Assembly (NCBI GenBank): GCA_964557845.1
Contig: CAZLBV010000019.1
Span: forward strand, 1-13,548
Origin: CAZLBV01 sp964557845
Lineage (GTDB): Bacteria > Acidobacteriota > Aminicenantia > Aminicenantales > Aminicenantaceae
Direction: 5' to 3'
Length of the DNA: 13,548 bases
The position numbers and the translations under genes are program-made. This document shows, in pieces, positions 1-6,927 of this stretch. The notes beneath the pieces are model-generated. The model ran no database searches, was not told the origin of the DNA, and saw nothing but the letters and a program-made list of their open reading frames with translations. Positions within the stretch are counted from its first letter, which is position 1. Every line of letters starts with the position of its first letter.

Positions 1-119
1 TAAAAAATGCCGATATAAAATGAATATTATAAACCACAATCTGAAGAAAAAAGTGTTTTCCGTAAAATATTCCAACTTCATGATAATAAATTGGTTATCA
101 TTACTATCGGCATTTTTTA
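1..119. repeat. 119-bp inverted-repeat (MITE-like) element
   Basis: Bases 1-15 (TAAAAAATGCCGATA) are the exact reverse complement of bases 105-119, giving a perfect 15-bp terminal inverted repeat around an AT-rich, apparently non-coding centre. A similar element, with ends differing at a few positions, lies at 8538-8651, and the window ends in the same ten bases (13539-13548). A non-autonomous mobile element or a structured intergenic repeat fits; no target-site duplication can be judged because the left flank is outside the window. Confidence 0.6.
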
Positions 120-240
120 TGAATAGTTCAGGTTAGCAAAATAGGCCGACACAACAAAGGCTAAATATCATGTGAAAATAGAGTTACTTATACGTAATTC
201 TTATCTGAAATCGATCTTGTCACAATATAATTTAACGTCG

Positions 241-300
241 GCCTCTTTTGCCCTGCGGGCGGACCAATCTCAACACAAACACTTCACTGCCCTGAATTCG
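241..300 (+). repeat. Truncated copy A of dispersed intergenic repeat
   Basis: Bases 247-300 align with 8647-8701 with one gap and a minority of mismatches, including the identical 18-mer TTCACTGCCCTGAATTCG. The 3' hairpin arm found in the copy at 8641-8772 cannot be found after base 300, so this copy looks truncated. A GTG-started reading frame of 69 codons runs over it (172-381) but is low-complexity repeat sequence and is not called. The remainder of 120-396 (the stretch between the inverted-repeat element and the first gene) shows no RNA gene or convincing promoter. Confidence 0.65.
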
Positions 301-396
301 AGGGAACTTCCAGTCCTTCTTTTCCTGGTCCACCAAAATAAGGTATTTTATTTCAATAAAAAGTTTTTTATAATTGAATGACAGGTTTGGAAGAGA

Positions 397-945
397 ATGA
401 ATAACATAATCGACTTTTTTTCGAATCTAAAAGCCCATGAAATTGTTCTTTGGTGTTTAATTGTTTTTCTTTTGGTTTGGGAATTTATCATTCAGAGAAG
501 GCTGCGCCGGCCTTTGGAATATGATGTTAAAGAGTTGAAAAGCAAATTACGCAAACTGGACTTTTCTGCCGAACTTTCAAAAAAAGAAATAAAAGAATTG
601 TATAAAAAAATGAAGCTGGCGGAACAGGAAATCCAGGAAATCAAAAGAAGAAAGAAAGCTGCTGAGGAGAGAATCCCTGGAGGAAAGTTAAAAATAAATA
701 AACAGCATATACTTATTATCCGGATGATCGAGAGTACGGAAGAAATGAAGGTCCCGGCTGATTTGGCCGTGGCCTACTATTTACATGTATTTAAAGATAA
801 AAATCGATCCAATTATACGGAAGTTTTAGGAGATTTGGTTGAATATAAATTAGTTGATCTTGTATCGGAAGATGGTAATACCTATGTTGTGCTTACAGAA
901 AAAGGTTTGAAAAGCGCTCAGGTCATAAAAAAAATGGGGAAGTGA
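397..945 (+). CDS. Membrane-anchored coiled-coil protein with winged-helix-like C-terminus
   Basis: No named family was recognised. The 182-residue protein has one hydrophobic segment near residues 16-33, followed by basic residues (QRRLRRP), which suggests an N-in or N-out single-pass anchor. A long charged helix (about 43-92, rich in K and E) should form a coiled coil. The last 80 residues have the helix-helix-helix-strand pattern of a MarR/winged-helix fold (about 100-178), ending with a V-V-L-T-E-K-G wing and a recognition-type helix before it. If the fold is right, this may be a membrane-tethered DNA-binding or protein-interaction module. The ATG at 397 has a purine-rich GGAAGAG just upstream, close to the codon. 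The gene converges on the AMMECR1 gene with only 9 bp between the stops. The reading frame is clean, so I am sure it is a gene but not of its role. Confidence 0.8.
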   Translation: MNNIIDFFSNLKAHEIVLWCLIVFLLVWEFIIQRRLRRPLEYDVKELKSKLRKLDFSAELSKKEIKELYKKMKLAEQEIQEIKRRKKAAEERIPGGKLKINKQHILIIRMIESTEEMKVPADLAVAYYLHVFKDKNRSNYTEVLGDLVEYKLVDLVSEDGNTYVVLTEKGLKSAQVIKKMGK

Positions 946-963
946 ACAGCGGTTCTATTCACT
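941..963. terminator. Possible bidirectional hairpin between convergent genes
   Basis: AGTGAA (941-946) pairs with TTCACT (958-963) around an 11-base loop. It overlaps the stop codons of both convergent genes. There is no clear T-tract on either side, so it is only a weak candidate for a shared terminator. Confidence 0.25.
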
Positions 964-1494
964 GAAAACTTCGGCCGTAAATTTTTGAATACGCGCACCT
1001 TTTTTCCATTCATCCTCATCCAGTCCGGCTTTCATACTGCCGTGTTTGAGAAAAGTTTCGAGATCCCAATTCCATTCCACCGGTACTTGAGGGAGCAGTA
1101 GACCTTTATTGTAACCTTTTGAGATGATGATCCCATGTTTCCCAATCTCTATTTCAGAAACATCCTCGACATCTTCTGGAAGACTCAGTATGGAAATCTC
1201 GATTTGGGTATCCGGCAGTTCCTCTTCAGTAACAGAGGCAAACCTGTAATCCTGAGTAGCGGCCTGAATAGCTGCCTCGATGATCGTTTCATACAGGGGC
1301 TTATAGGGAAGAGGATAGCCTATGCATCCCCTTAATTTCTGGTTGGTTTTTAGAGTAACAAATGCTCCGCGTTTTTCCTTAAATATTTTGTCTTTTATTT
1401 TTATTGTTAGTGTTTTTCCGGTTTTGAGGTAGTGGTTTATTGCCTTCCGGGCTAATTCCAGCAAAAAAAGTTTTTGGTTTTTATTGAGTTCCAT
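955..1494 (-). CDS. amrA: AMMECR1-domain protein (AmmeMemoRadiSam system protein A)
   Basis: The 179-residue protein is one AMMECR1 domain of normal length. Visible family motifs are RGAFVTL (42-48), LRGCIG (54-59, with the invariant Cys), the FASV..EEL segment with a following beta strand, and LLLPQV.VEWNWD..TFL near the C-terminus, ending KF.AEVF. In bacteria and archaea the domain usually occurs beside a MEMO-family protein and a radical-SAM enzyme. The biochemical role of that trio is not settled, and neither partner is in this window. The ATG at 1494 follows an AAGG-type site at normal spacing, and the gene lies 4 bp after the stop of the MPN-like gene, so the two are probably co-transcribed. 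The usual Cys of the C-terminal motif before KAGL appears to be Ser here (HGSMKAGL). The family call is secure; the symbol is by system naming only. Confidence 0.92.
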   Translation of the reverse strand: MELNKNQKLFLLELARKAINHYLKTGKTLTIKIKDKIFKEKRGAFVTLKTNQKLRGCIGYPLPYKPLYETIIEAAIQAATQDYRFASVTEEELPDTQIEISILSLPEDVEDVSEIEIGKHGIIISKGYNKGLLLPQVPVEWNWDLETFLKHGSMKAGLDEDEWKKGARIQKFTAEVFSE

Positions 1495-1498
1495 ATTT

Positions 1499-1897
1499 TT
1501 ATACCTTAATTTCCTTTAAGGAAAGTTTAATAGGTTTAAGTTTATATATGTCCTTAAAATCAATTTGGAATGATTTAAGTACATATGTACTATTTTTCCC
1601 AGGATGGATATCTATCAGAAGCTTGCCTATTCCAAGGGGATTAAAGAAAGTCTTTTTATTTGTTCTCTCAGATGAGAGCGAAAAAAATCCGATGATACTG
1701 TCTGAGAAAAGATCGTTCAAGGAAAAGAATATATTTTCTTTAAATAAAACATCTGGAGATGAATGGATTAAATTCTCAATAAAATATCTGTGTCCGCGTT
1801 TATGTCCAAGAAGATACCCAACGATATCTTTCTCTGTATAAAGCAGAACAGCAGCCTTGAGTTCTTTTGCCGCCCTTGGCGAAATGTATGCATCCAT
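1499..1897 (-). CDS. Degenerate MPN/JAMM-like protein, probably non-catalytic
   Basis: This small protein of 132 residues begins with a helix and strand pattern typical of MPN (Mov34/JAB) domains. The first 45 residues include the DIVGYLLGHKRG segment that matches the E-x-x-G-x-L-L-G signature and a following strand (RYFIENLIHSS). The metalloprotease residues are not all present: the conserved Glu is Asp or missing, and no H-x-H...S-x-x-D follows, only a lone DIHPG late in the domain. I infer a pseudo-MPN scaffold rather than an active deubiquitinase-like enzyme; similarity is by eye and a different fold is possible. The gene is markedly AT-rich. No good Shine-Dalgarno precedes the ATG at 1897, but it is the first in-frame start. 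It ends 4 bp before the AMMECR1 gene, suggesting an operon and possibly a shared complex. Confidence 0.72.
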   Translation of the reverse strand: MDAYISPRAAKELKAAVLLYTEKDIVGYLLGHKRGHRYFIENLIHSSPDVLFKENIFFSLNDLFSDSIIGFFSLSSERTNKKTFFNPLGIGKLLIDIHPGKNSTYVLKSFQIDFKDIYKLKPIKLSLKEIKV

Positions 1898-2071
1898 TGT
1901 TTTTAATTATACATAATAATATCTATTTATAAAATAGGCTATACTCCGGGGATGTTAAATGACTAAGTATAAAAAAATAAAAATTGGTACTTGCATTTAG
2001 TGGTTGGTTTTTCTATTCTTCTGATGATGAACAAAGTTCATTTAGAAAATTTAGGGGAGAATATTAATCTG

Positions 2072-2512
2072 ATGAGACCTGCAAATAAATATGTTTGGAT
2101 TGTGGTCATGACAGCCGCTTTAATCATGTTTTCAGCATGTGCAGGAGAGCCGGAACATGTCACTGTACAGCATGTGCTGATTGCCTTCAAAGGTTCCATA
2201 CCTGAAGAAAAAGTTACCAGGACAAAAGAGCAGGCAAACGAGTTAGCTCAGAAGATCTTCGAGCGTGCCAAACAGGGAGAGGATTTTGACGGTTTGGTTA
2301 AAACTTACACGGATGACAGTTATCCCGGCATATACAGCATGTCTAATGTGAATATTCCTCCTGATGAGGATAAAGGAGAATTCGCCCGCACCCGCATGGT
2401 CAAAGCTTTTGGGGATATAAGTTTCAGTTTATCCAAAGATGAGGTGGGATTGGCAGAATATGATCCTGTAGACAGTAAGTATGGATGGCATATTATTAAA
2501 CGTATCGATTGA
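2072..2512 (+). CDS. Small parvulin-type peptidyl-prolyl isomerase lipoprotein
   Basis: The protein begins with a short basic stretch, a hydrophobic segment and a lipobox ending F-S-A-C (Cys23), so it is probably a lipoprotein anchored in the envelope. The rest (about 29-146) is one PpiC/rotamase domain. It shows VQHVLIAF, the A..I..RA..GEDF..L...YTDD helix region, GIYSMSN and FARTRMVKAF, and it ends YGWHIIKRID, typical of the family. The expected role is prolyl isomerisation or chaperoning of exported proteins. It has no SurA- or PrsA-style N-terminal chaperone region. The reading frame is open back to an ATG at 1991, but that start would bury the signal peptide and lacks a ribosome site. 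The ATG at 2072 has AGGGGAG upstream, at slightly long spacing. A terminator follows, so it is probably monocistronic. Confidence 0.85.
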   Translation: MRPANKYVWIVVMTAALIMFSACAGEPEHVTVQHVLIAFKGSIPEEKVTRTKEQANELAQKIFERAKQGEDFDGLVKTYTDDSYPGIYSMSNVNIPPDEDKGEFARTRMVKAFGDISFSLSKDEVGLAEYDPVDSKYGWHIIKRID

Positions 2513-2519
2513 CCCAAGG

Positions 2520-2564
2520 GACCTGGATAATCCAATGGTTTGGGTTATCCCCTGTTTTTTTTTT
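2520..2564 (+). terminator. Rho-independent terminator after the isomerase gene
   Basis: GGATAATCC (2525-2533) pairs with GGGTTATCC (2542-2550), including one G-U pair, around an 8-base loop. Bases 2551-2554 follow, then a run of ten T (2555-2564). This is the strongest terminator in the window and separates the isomerase gene from the peptidase gene, which therefore needs its own promoter or readthrough. Confidence 0.85.
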
Positions 2565-2572
2565 AATTTAAT

Positions 2573-2580
2573 AAGGAGGT
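2573..2580 (+). promoter_or_regulatory. Strong ribosome binding site that fixes a TTG start
   Basis: AAGGAGGT at 2573-2580 sits 6 bases before TTG at 2587. No ATG or GTG lies at suitable spacing, and the signal peptide begins exactly at this codon (M-S-K-S-F-F-K), so TTG is the likely start of the S9 peptidase. Confidence 0.85.
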
Positions 2581-2586
2581 CTTAAT

Positions 2587-4614
2587 TTGAGCAAATCATT
2601 TTTCAAGTGCTTTATTATTTGTAGCTTTTTATTTCTGATTGGATTGGTATCCTTATCCTGGGGAGAAGGAGTGACCAAGCTCCTGGAAATTGATACCTAT
2701 CTGGAAATGGAATCTATCAGCAGCCCGAGTATATCGCCGGACGGAACCCAGATCCTGTTTACGAGGGGATGGGTGGATAAAATGAATGACAAGCAGGCCG
2801 GCAATCTTTGGATTGTAGACGTTGAAGGTAAAAGAATAAGAGAATTGACCCATGGAGACTGGCGTGATTCTTCTCCGGTCTGGTCACCAGATGGGAAAAA
2901 GATCGCCTTTCTTTCTGACAGAGACGGAACCACGCAGATACATGTATTGTGGTTGGATACCCGTGAAGTAGCTCAGCTCACTCATCTTGACCGTGCTCCT
3001 TCTGACCTTACGTGGTCACCGGATGGGGAAATGATCGCTTTTACCTCATTTGTTCCGGATACCGAACCGATCTTGTCTGTGAAACTGCCGAAGTTTCCCA
3101 GAGGAGCTAAACTGGCCGACCCGGCGGTTCTGGTTGACCGGTTGAGCTGGGCAAGAGATGGACGGGGACCGATTCCCAAAGGCTACACCCATATTTATAT
3201 GATCGATGCAGAATTGGGTGGCACTCCCAAAAAGGTTACCGAGGGGGATTATTCTCATAGTGATCCTCAATGGTCATCGGATGGTAAAAAAATATTTTTC
3301 AGTGCCATCCGGAAACCGGATGCTGAATATTTAAAAGGAGATTCGGAGATATATGCTGTAGACTTGGATACTCTGCAGATCAGAGCCTTGACTGACCGTA
3401 AAGGTCCGGATAGAGGGGCGATAGTATCTCCGGATGGGCAGTGGATCGCCTATACTGGATATGATGAAAAAAATTTCACCAGTCATCTTTCCAGTCTTTA
3501 TTTAATGGATACAGAAGGAGATCAAAAAAGTCTTTTAGCAGGAAACCTTCCTAATTCTCCTTCCTCTATAACTTGGGATGCGAAGAGTAACAAAGTTTAT
3601 TATCTTATGGCTGAGAAGGGTGTTTCCAATCTTTATTCTGTTTCTTTTTCCGGAGAGAAAAAAAAGATCACTGACGGAGTTCATTATCTTTACGGTTTTT
3701 CTGTTGCCAAAAATGGACGGGCGGCGACCACGGTATCTGATTTTTACCATCCTGGGTTTCTGGTGACATTTGATTTAACCAGGCGCGATGATATTAGAAC
3801 GTTGGTGGATGTCAATGCAGATATTCTTACTGGTATAAAATTGGGTGAGGTTGGAGAGCTTTGGTTTGAATCCCCGGATGGTTTGGACCTCCAAGGTTGG
3901 CTGATCAAGCCGGCTGAGTTTGAAGAGGGCAAAAAATATCCTCTCCTCCTCTGGATCCATGGCGGGCCCTGGTCCATGTATTCTGTCCGGTTCAATTGGG
4001 ACTGGCAGAATTTTGCTGCCGATGGTTATGCGGTTTTTTATATGAATCCGAGGGGAAGCACTGGCTATGGGCAGGATTTTGTCAACGGAATCCAGTATTC
4101 CTATCCCGGGAAGGATCTTGATGATCTGATGGCAGGAGTGGATGCCGCCATTGCAGAAGGATTTATAGATACCAGAAATCTGTTTGTCTGCGGCGGCAGC
4201 GGCGGAGGAGTGTTAACGGCGTGGATCGTGGGACACACCGACCGGTTTACGGCCGCGGTCTCTATGCGGCCGGTTATAAACTGGTATTCTTTTGTAGGGA
4301 CTACAGACGGCTCCAGCTGGTATCATCAGTTCCGAAAATACCCCTGGGAGGATCCGATGGAATATGCCGTCCGGTCTCCCCTACATTATGTCGCCAATGT
4401 GAAAACTCCGACCATGGTGATGACGGGAGAAGCTGATCTGCGGACACCCATGTCTCAAAGCGAAGAGTACTACCGGGCCTTGAAAATGCTGAAAAAGGAG
4501 ACTCTTCTGGTACGGATGCCGGAGGAATTCCATGGCTGGAGACGGCCCTCTCACCGGCTGCTGCAGCAGCTCTATCTTAAAGCCTGGTTTGAAAAATATA
4601 TGGTCAAAGAATAG
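2587..4614 (+). CDS. Secreted S9 family (prolyl oligopeptidase/acylaminoacyl-peptidase type) serine peptidase
   Basis: The 675-residue protein starts with a signal peptide (about 1-26, ending near SLSWGEG). An N-terminal beta-propeller follows (about 30-400), with repeated SPDG-type blades such as W-S-P-D-G-K-K-I-A-F and W-S-S-D-G-K-K-I-F-F. The C-terminal part (about 430-675) is an alpha/beta-hydrolase. It carries HGGP (458-461) for the oxyanion hole, NPRGSTGYG, the nucleophile motif GGSGGG (Ser538), GEADLRTP with Asp617, and EFHGW with His649. This is a complete Ser-Asp-His triad and normal family length. It should hydrolyse oligopeptides or acyl-peptides outside the cytoplasm, feeding amino-acid uptake. 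The nucleophile elbow has Gly where many relatives have Tyr (GxSYGG). Translation starts at TTG behind a strong ribosome site. It is followed 100 bp later by the vWA gene on the same strand. Confidence 0.95.
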   Translation: MSKSFFKCFIICSFLFLIGLVSLSWGEGVTKLLEIDTYLEMESISSPSISPDGTQILFTRGWVDKMNDKQAGNLWIVDVEGKRIRELTHGDWRDSSPVWSPDGKKIAFLSDRDGTTQIHVLWLDTREVAQLTHLDRAPSDLTWSPDGEMIAFTSFVPDTEPILSVKLPKFPRGAKLADPAVLVDRLSWARDGRGPIPKGYTHIYMIDAELGGTPKKVTEGDYSHSDPQWSSDGKKIFFSAIRKPDAEYLKGDSEIYAVDLDTLQIRALTDRKGPDRGAIVSPDGQWIAYTGYDEKNFTSHLSSLYLMDTEGDQKSLLAGNLPNSPSSITWDAKSNKVYYLMAEKGVSNLYSVSFSGEKKKITDGVHYLYGFSVAKNGRAATTVSDFYHPGFLVTFDLTRRDDIRTLVDVNADILTGIKLGEVGELWFESPDGLDLQGWLIKPAEFEEGKKYPLLLWIHGGPWSMYSVRFNWDWQNFAADGYAVFYMNPRGSTGYGQDFVNGIQYSYPGKDLDDLMAGVDAAIAEGFIDTRNLFVCGGSGGGVLTAWIVGHTDRFTAAVSMRPVINWYSFVGTTDGSSWYHQFRKYPWEDPMEYAVRSPLHYVANVKTPTMVMTGEADLRTPMSQSEEYYRALKMLKKETLLVRMPEEFHGWRRPSHRLLQQLYLKAWFEKYMVKE

Positions 4615-4717
4615 TCAAGAATTCTTTTAGAAAATTGGAATATTCTGGTTGCGAGATTGTATATCTAATGTGAGTGAGATGCCGGATCTGATAAAACTAA
4701 CTATATAGGAGGAAATG

Positions 4718-6679
4718 ATGTCGAAGCGATTCTTTATCGGGTTTACGGTCTTTAGTTTTTTTATCGGATTCATTTGGCTAACAGGTTTTTCGCAAAACCC
4801 TGGTTCAGGGGTTCTGACAGGAAGGGTCGTGGATAATCAGGGACAGTTGCTGAAGGATGTCAACGTGACTGTCAGGGATATGGCGAGAAATCAAATTTTT
4901 CAGGAAGTCACGGATGCGAAAGGGCATTATGTTTTTAAAAAACTGCCGGAAGGGAAATATGTTCTGGAAGCCCGGCTGTCTGGATTTTCATTGGTCAGGA
5001 TCAAGGGGATAGAAATAAAGAGCGGCCAAACAGTTACCATGAATGTGATCCTGAAATTATCGACCGTCAACGAAGAAATTGAAATGGAGGCTGCGGATGC
5101 CCAGAAAATAATAGTAGGCATTGAAGGCGGGGTAGTCGGTGGTGTCTTGGGTGGAGTAGTAGGTGAAGCTGCCACTCCTGTTACGGAAGGTGTGCCCACA
5201 GCATCCAGAACCAAAATGATGCCGGGAACTCCGCCTTACTATCAGCAGCAGCCTTTTAATACCGAGGAGTACGGCCGTATCTATGAAAATCAGTACCTTT
5301 TAGCACTCAGCAATCCCCTGTCCACTTTTTCCATTGATGTGGATACCGCATCCTATGCCAACATTAGAAGATTTATAATGAACAACCAGCTTCCTCCCAA
5401 GGATGCTGTTCGTATAGAGGAAATGATCAATTATTTTGATTATGACTACCTTGATGCGGACAAAAAGCATCCTTTTTCCCTTTATACCGAGATCTCTGCC
5501 TGCCCCTGGAATAAAGATCATAGGTTGATCCATATCGGACTGCAGGGAAAAAAGATCAATACCAATGATCTTCCACCTAGCAATCTGGTTTTTCTGCTGG
5601 ATGTATCCGGGTCGATGTCTTCCCCCAACAAGCTGCCCTTGCTTAAATCCGCGTTCAAGCTTCTGGTCAAACAACTAACAGATAAGGATAGAATTTCAAT
5701 TGTAGTCTATGCCGGTGCGGCCGGTCTGGTGCTGGAGCCTACTGTAGGCAATGACAAAGAAAAGATCATCGCATCCATCGAGCGTCTTCAGGCCAGAGGA
5801 TCGACTGCAGGCGGCCAGGGAATTCAACTGGCTTATAAGGTTGCAGAAGAAAATTTTATCGAAAAAGGCAATAACCGGGTGATCCTGGCTACTGACGGCG
5901 ATTTTAACATCGGCGTTTCGAGCACATCTGAACTGGTGCGGATGATCGAAGAAAAAAGGGAAAAAGGTATTTTTCTGACCACTCTCGGATTCGGAATGGG
6001 AAATTACAAAGACGACCGGATGGAACAGCTGGCAGATAAAGGCAACGGCAACTACTATTACATCGACAGCCTGTTAGAAGCCAAAAAGGTGTTTATAAGC
6101 GAGATGGGCGGGACTCTGTTCACCATCGCCAAAGATGTTAAGATCCAGGTCGAGTTCAATCCGGCCAAAGTCAAGGCTTACCGGCTAATCGGTTATGAGA
6201 ACCGGATGCTTAAAAAAGAGGATTTTGACGACGATACCAAAGATGCCGGCGAATTGGGTGCCGGACACACGGTAACCGCTATGTACGAGATCATCCCTTA
6301 TGGCTCAGAGGAAGAAATTCCCGGGATAGAGAAACTAAAATATCAGGAGACTAAGATCAGTCCCGAGGCTTTTAAAACCAAAGAGCTGATGACCATAAAA
6401 TTACGCTACAAACAGCCGGACGAGGATGAAAGCCGGCTGATCGTTCATCCTTTGGTCGATAAAAATGTCGATCTTAAGAAAACATCGGATAATTACAAAT
6501 TCTCAGCAGCTGTGGTAGAATTCGGTATGCTGCTGAGGGATTCCGAGTATAAAGGAAATTCATCTGTGGAAAACATTCTGGGTTTAGCGAAAGAAAGCAA
6601 AGGTAAAGATGAGAACGGCTATCGGGCAGAATTCATCAAGCTAGTGGAGATGTATGGATTGATGCAGGCCTCAAAGTAG
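4718..6679 (+). CDS. Exported YfbK-type von Willebrand A protein with carboxypeptidase regulatory-like domain
   Basis: After a signal peptide (about 1-26) comes a CarboxypepD_reg-like beta-sandwich (about 32-115: GVLTGRVVDNQG, DAKGHYVFKKLPEGKY). A glycine/valine-rich linker follows (about 134-150). The YfbK N-terminal region (about 180-285, with NPLSTFSIDVDTASYANIRR) precedes a vWA domain (about 288-460), and a DUF3520-like C-terminal region ends in RAEFIKLVEMY. The metal-ion site is intact: DVSGSMS (Asp295, Ser297, Ser299), a Thr in RGSTAGG, and ATDGDF. The role is probably cell-surface or periplasmic ligand or protein binding; the exact function of YfbK proteins is unknown. The N-terminal domain makes it longer than E. 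coli YfbK. Two ATGs are adjacent; AGGAGG (4707-4712) lies 2 bases from 4715 and 5 from 4718, which favours 4718. The 100-bp gap before it shows no clear promoter. Confidence 0.93.
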   Translation: MSKRFFIGFTVFSFFIGFIWLTGFSQNPGSGVLTGRVVDNQGQLLKDVNVTVRDMARNQIFQEVTDAKGHYVFKKLPEGKYVLEARLSGFSLVRIKGIEIKSGQTVTMNVILKLSTVNEEIEMEAADAQKIIVGIEGGVVGGVLGGVVGEAATPVTEGVPTASRTKMMPGTPPYYQQQPFNTEEYGRIYENQYLLALSNPLSTFSIDVDTASYANIRRFIMNNQLPPKDAVRIEEMINYFDYDYLDADKKHPFSLYTEISACPWNKDHRLIHIGLQGKKINTNDLPPSNLVFLLDVSGSMSSPNKLPLLKSAFKLLVKQLTDKDRISIVVYAGAAGLVLEPTVGNDKEKIIASIERLQARGSTAGGQGIQLAYKVAEENFIEKGNNRVILATDGDFNIGVSSTSELVRMIEEKREKGIFLTTLGFGMGNYKDDRMEQLADKGNGNYYYIDSLLEAKKVFISEMGGTLFTIAKDVKIQVEFNPAKVKAYRLIGYENRMLKKEDFDDDTKDAGELGAGHTVTAMYEIIPYGSEEEIPGIEKLKYQETKISPEAFKTKELMTIKLRYKQPDEDESRLIVHPLVDKNVDLKKTSDNYKFSAAVVEFGMLLRDSEYKGNSSVENILGLAKESKGKDENGYRAEFIKLVEMYGLMQASK

Positions 6680-6717
6680 CGTGTAAAGATTTTCATTACA
6701 GTAACTGGACCACCTGA

Positions 6718-6909
6718 CCCAGCCTAACCCTTCGATTTCACGGATTGATCACTGTGGTTTGGACAGGAATGAAAGTGATCAAACATGACGGTTCACAGCA
6801 TCATCTGATCGGAATCCAACCGACTATCCCTATGGAAAGGACCATCCAGGGAATCAGAGAAGGGCGTGATGAATTTTTGGAAAAAGCCATAGAAGTGATA
6901 AAACAATAG
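6718..6909 (+). pseudogene. 3' remnant of an S41 family (C-terminal processing) peptidase gene
   Basis: Between the vWA gene and the DUF6599-like gene, the frame from 6718 to the TAG at 6907-6909 is open for 63 codons after an upstream TGA (6715-6717). Its product includes WTGMKVIKHDGSQHHLIG, then IQPTIP, then ERTIQGIREGRDEFLEKAIEVIK. This pattern is characteristic of the C-terminal end of S41 tail-specific peptidases, where a G-x-x-V-x-x-x-D-G-x-x-x-x-x-x-G-x-x-P-x-x-P motif is followed by an R-x-G-R-D-x-x-L-x-x-A helix. The PDZ domain and the catalytic Ser/Lys core are missing. Only 38 bp separate it from the vWA stop, so I infer deletion of most of the gene. An internal ATG at 6769 could start a 46-residue peptide, but with no reason to think it functional. 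Confidence 0.75.
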
Positions 6910-6927
6910 TAGAAGAAAGTTAGATTA

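Noticed and set aside
172..381. 69-codon frame starting at GTG before the first gene
   Set aside because: It overlaps the dispersed repeat copy at 241-300, has no ribosome site, and its product resembles no protein family.
1877..1892. Sigma-54-like motif on the plus strand (GG-N10-GC, TTGGCGAAATGTATGCA)
   Set aside because: It lies inside the start of the MPN-like gene, 180 bases before the isomerase start, and both boxes deviate from consensus (GGCGA, TATGC). A chance match is more likely.
1991..2071. Upstream start of the isomerase gene at 1991
   Set aside because: It would add 27 residues before a well-formed lipoprotein signal and has no ribosome site; the ATG at 2072 fits better.
4927..5674. 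Long minus-strand frames inside the vWA gene
   Set aside because: They are antisense shadows of a clear coding region, with proline/serine-rich products and no family features.
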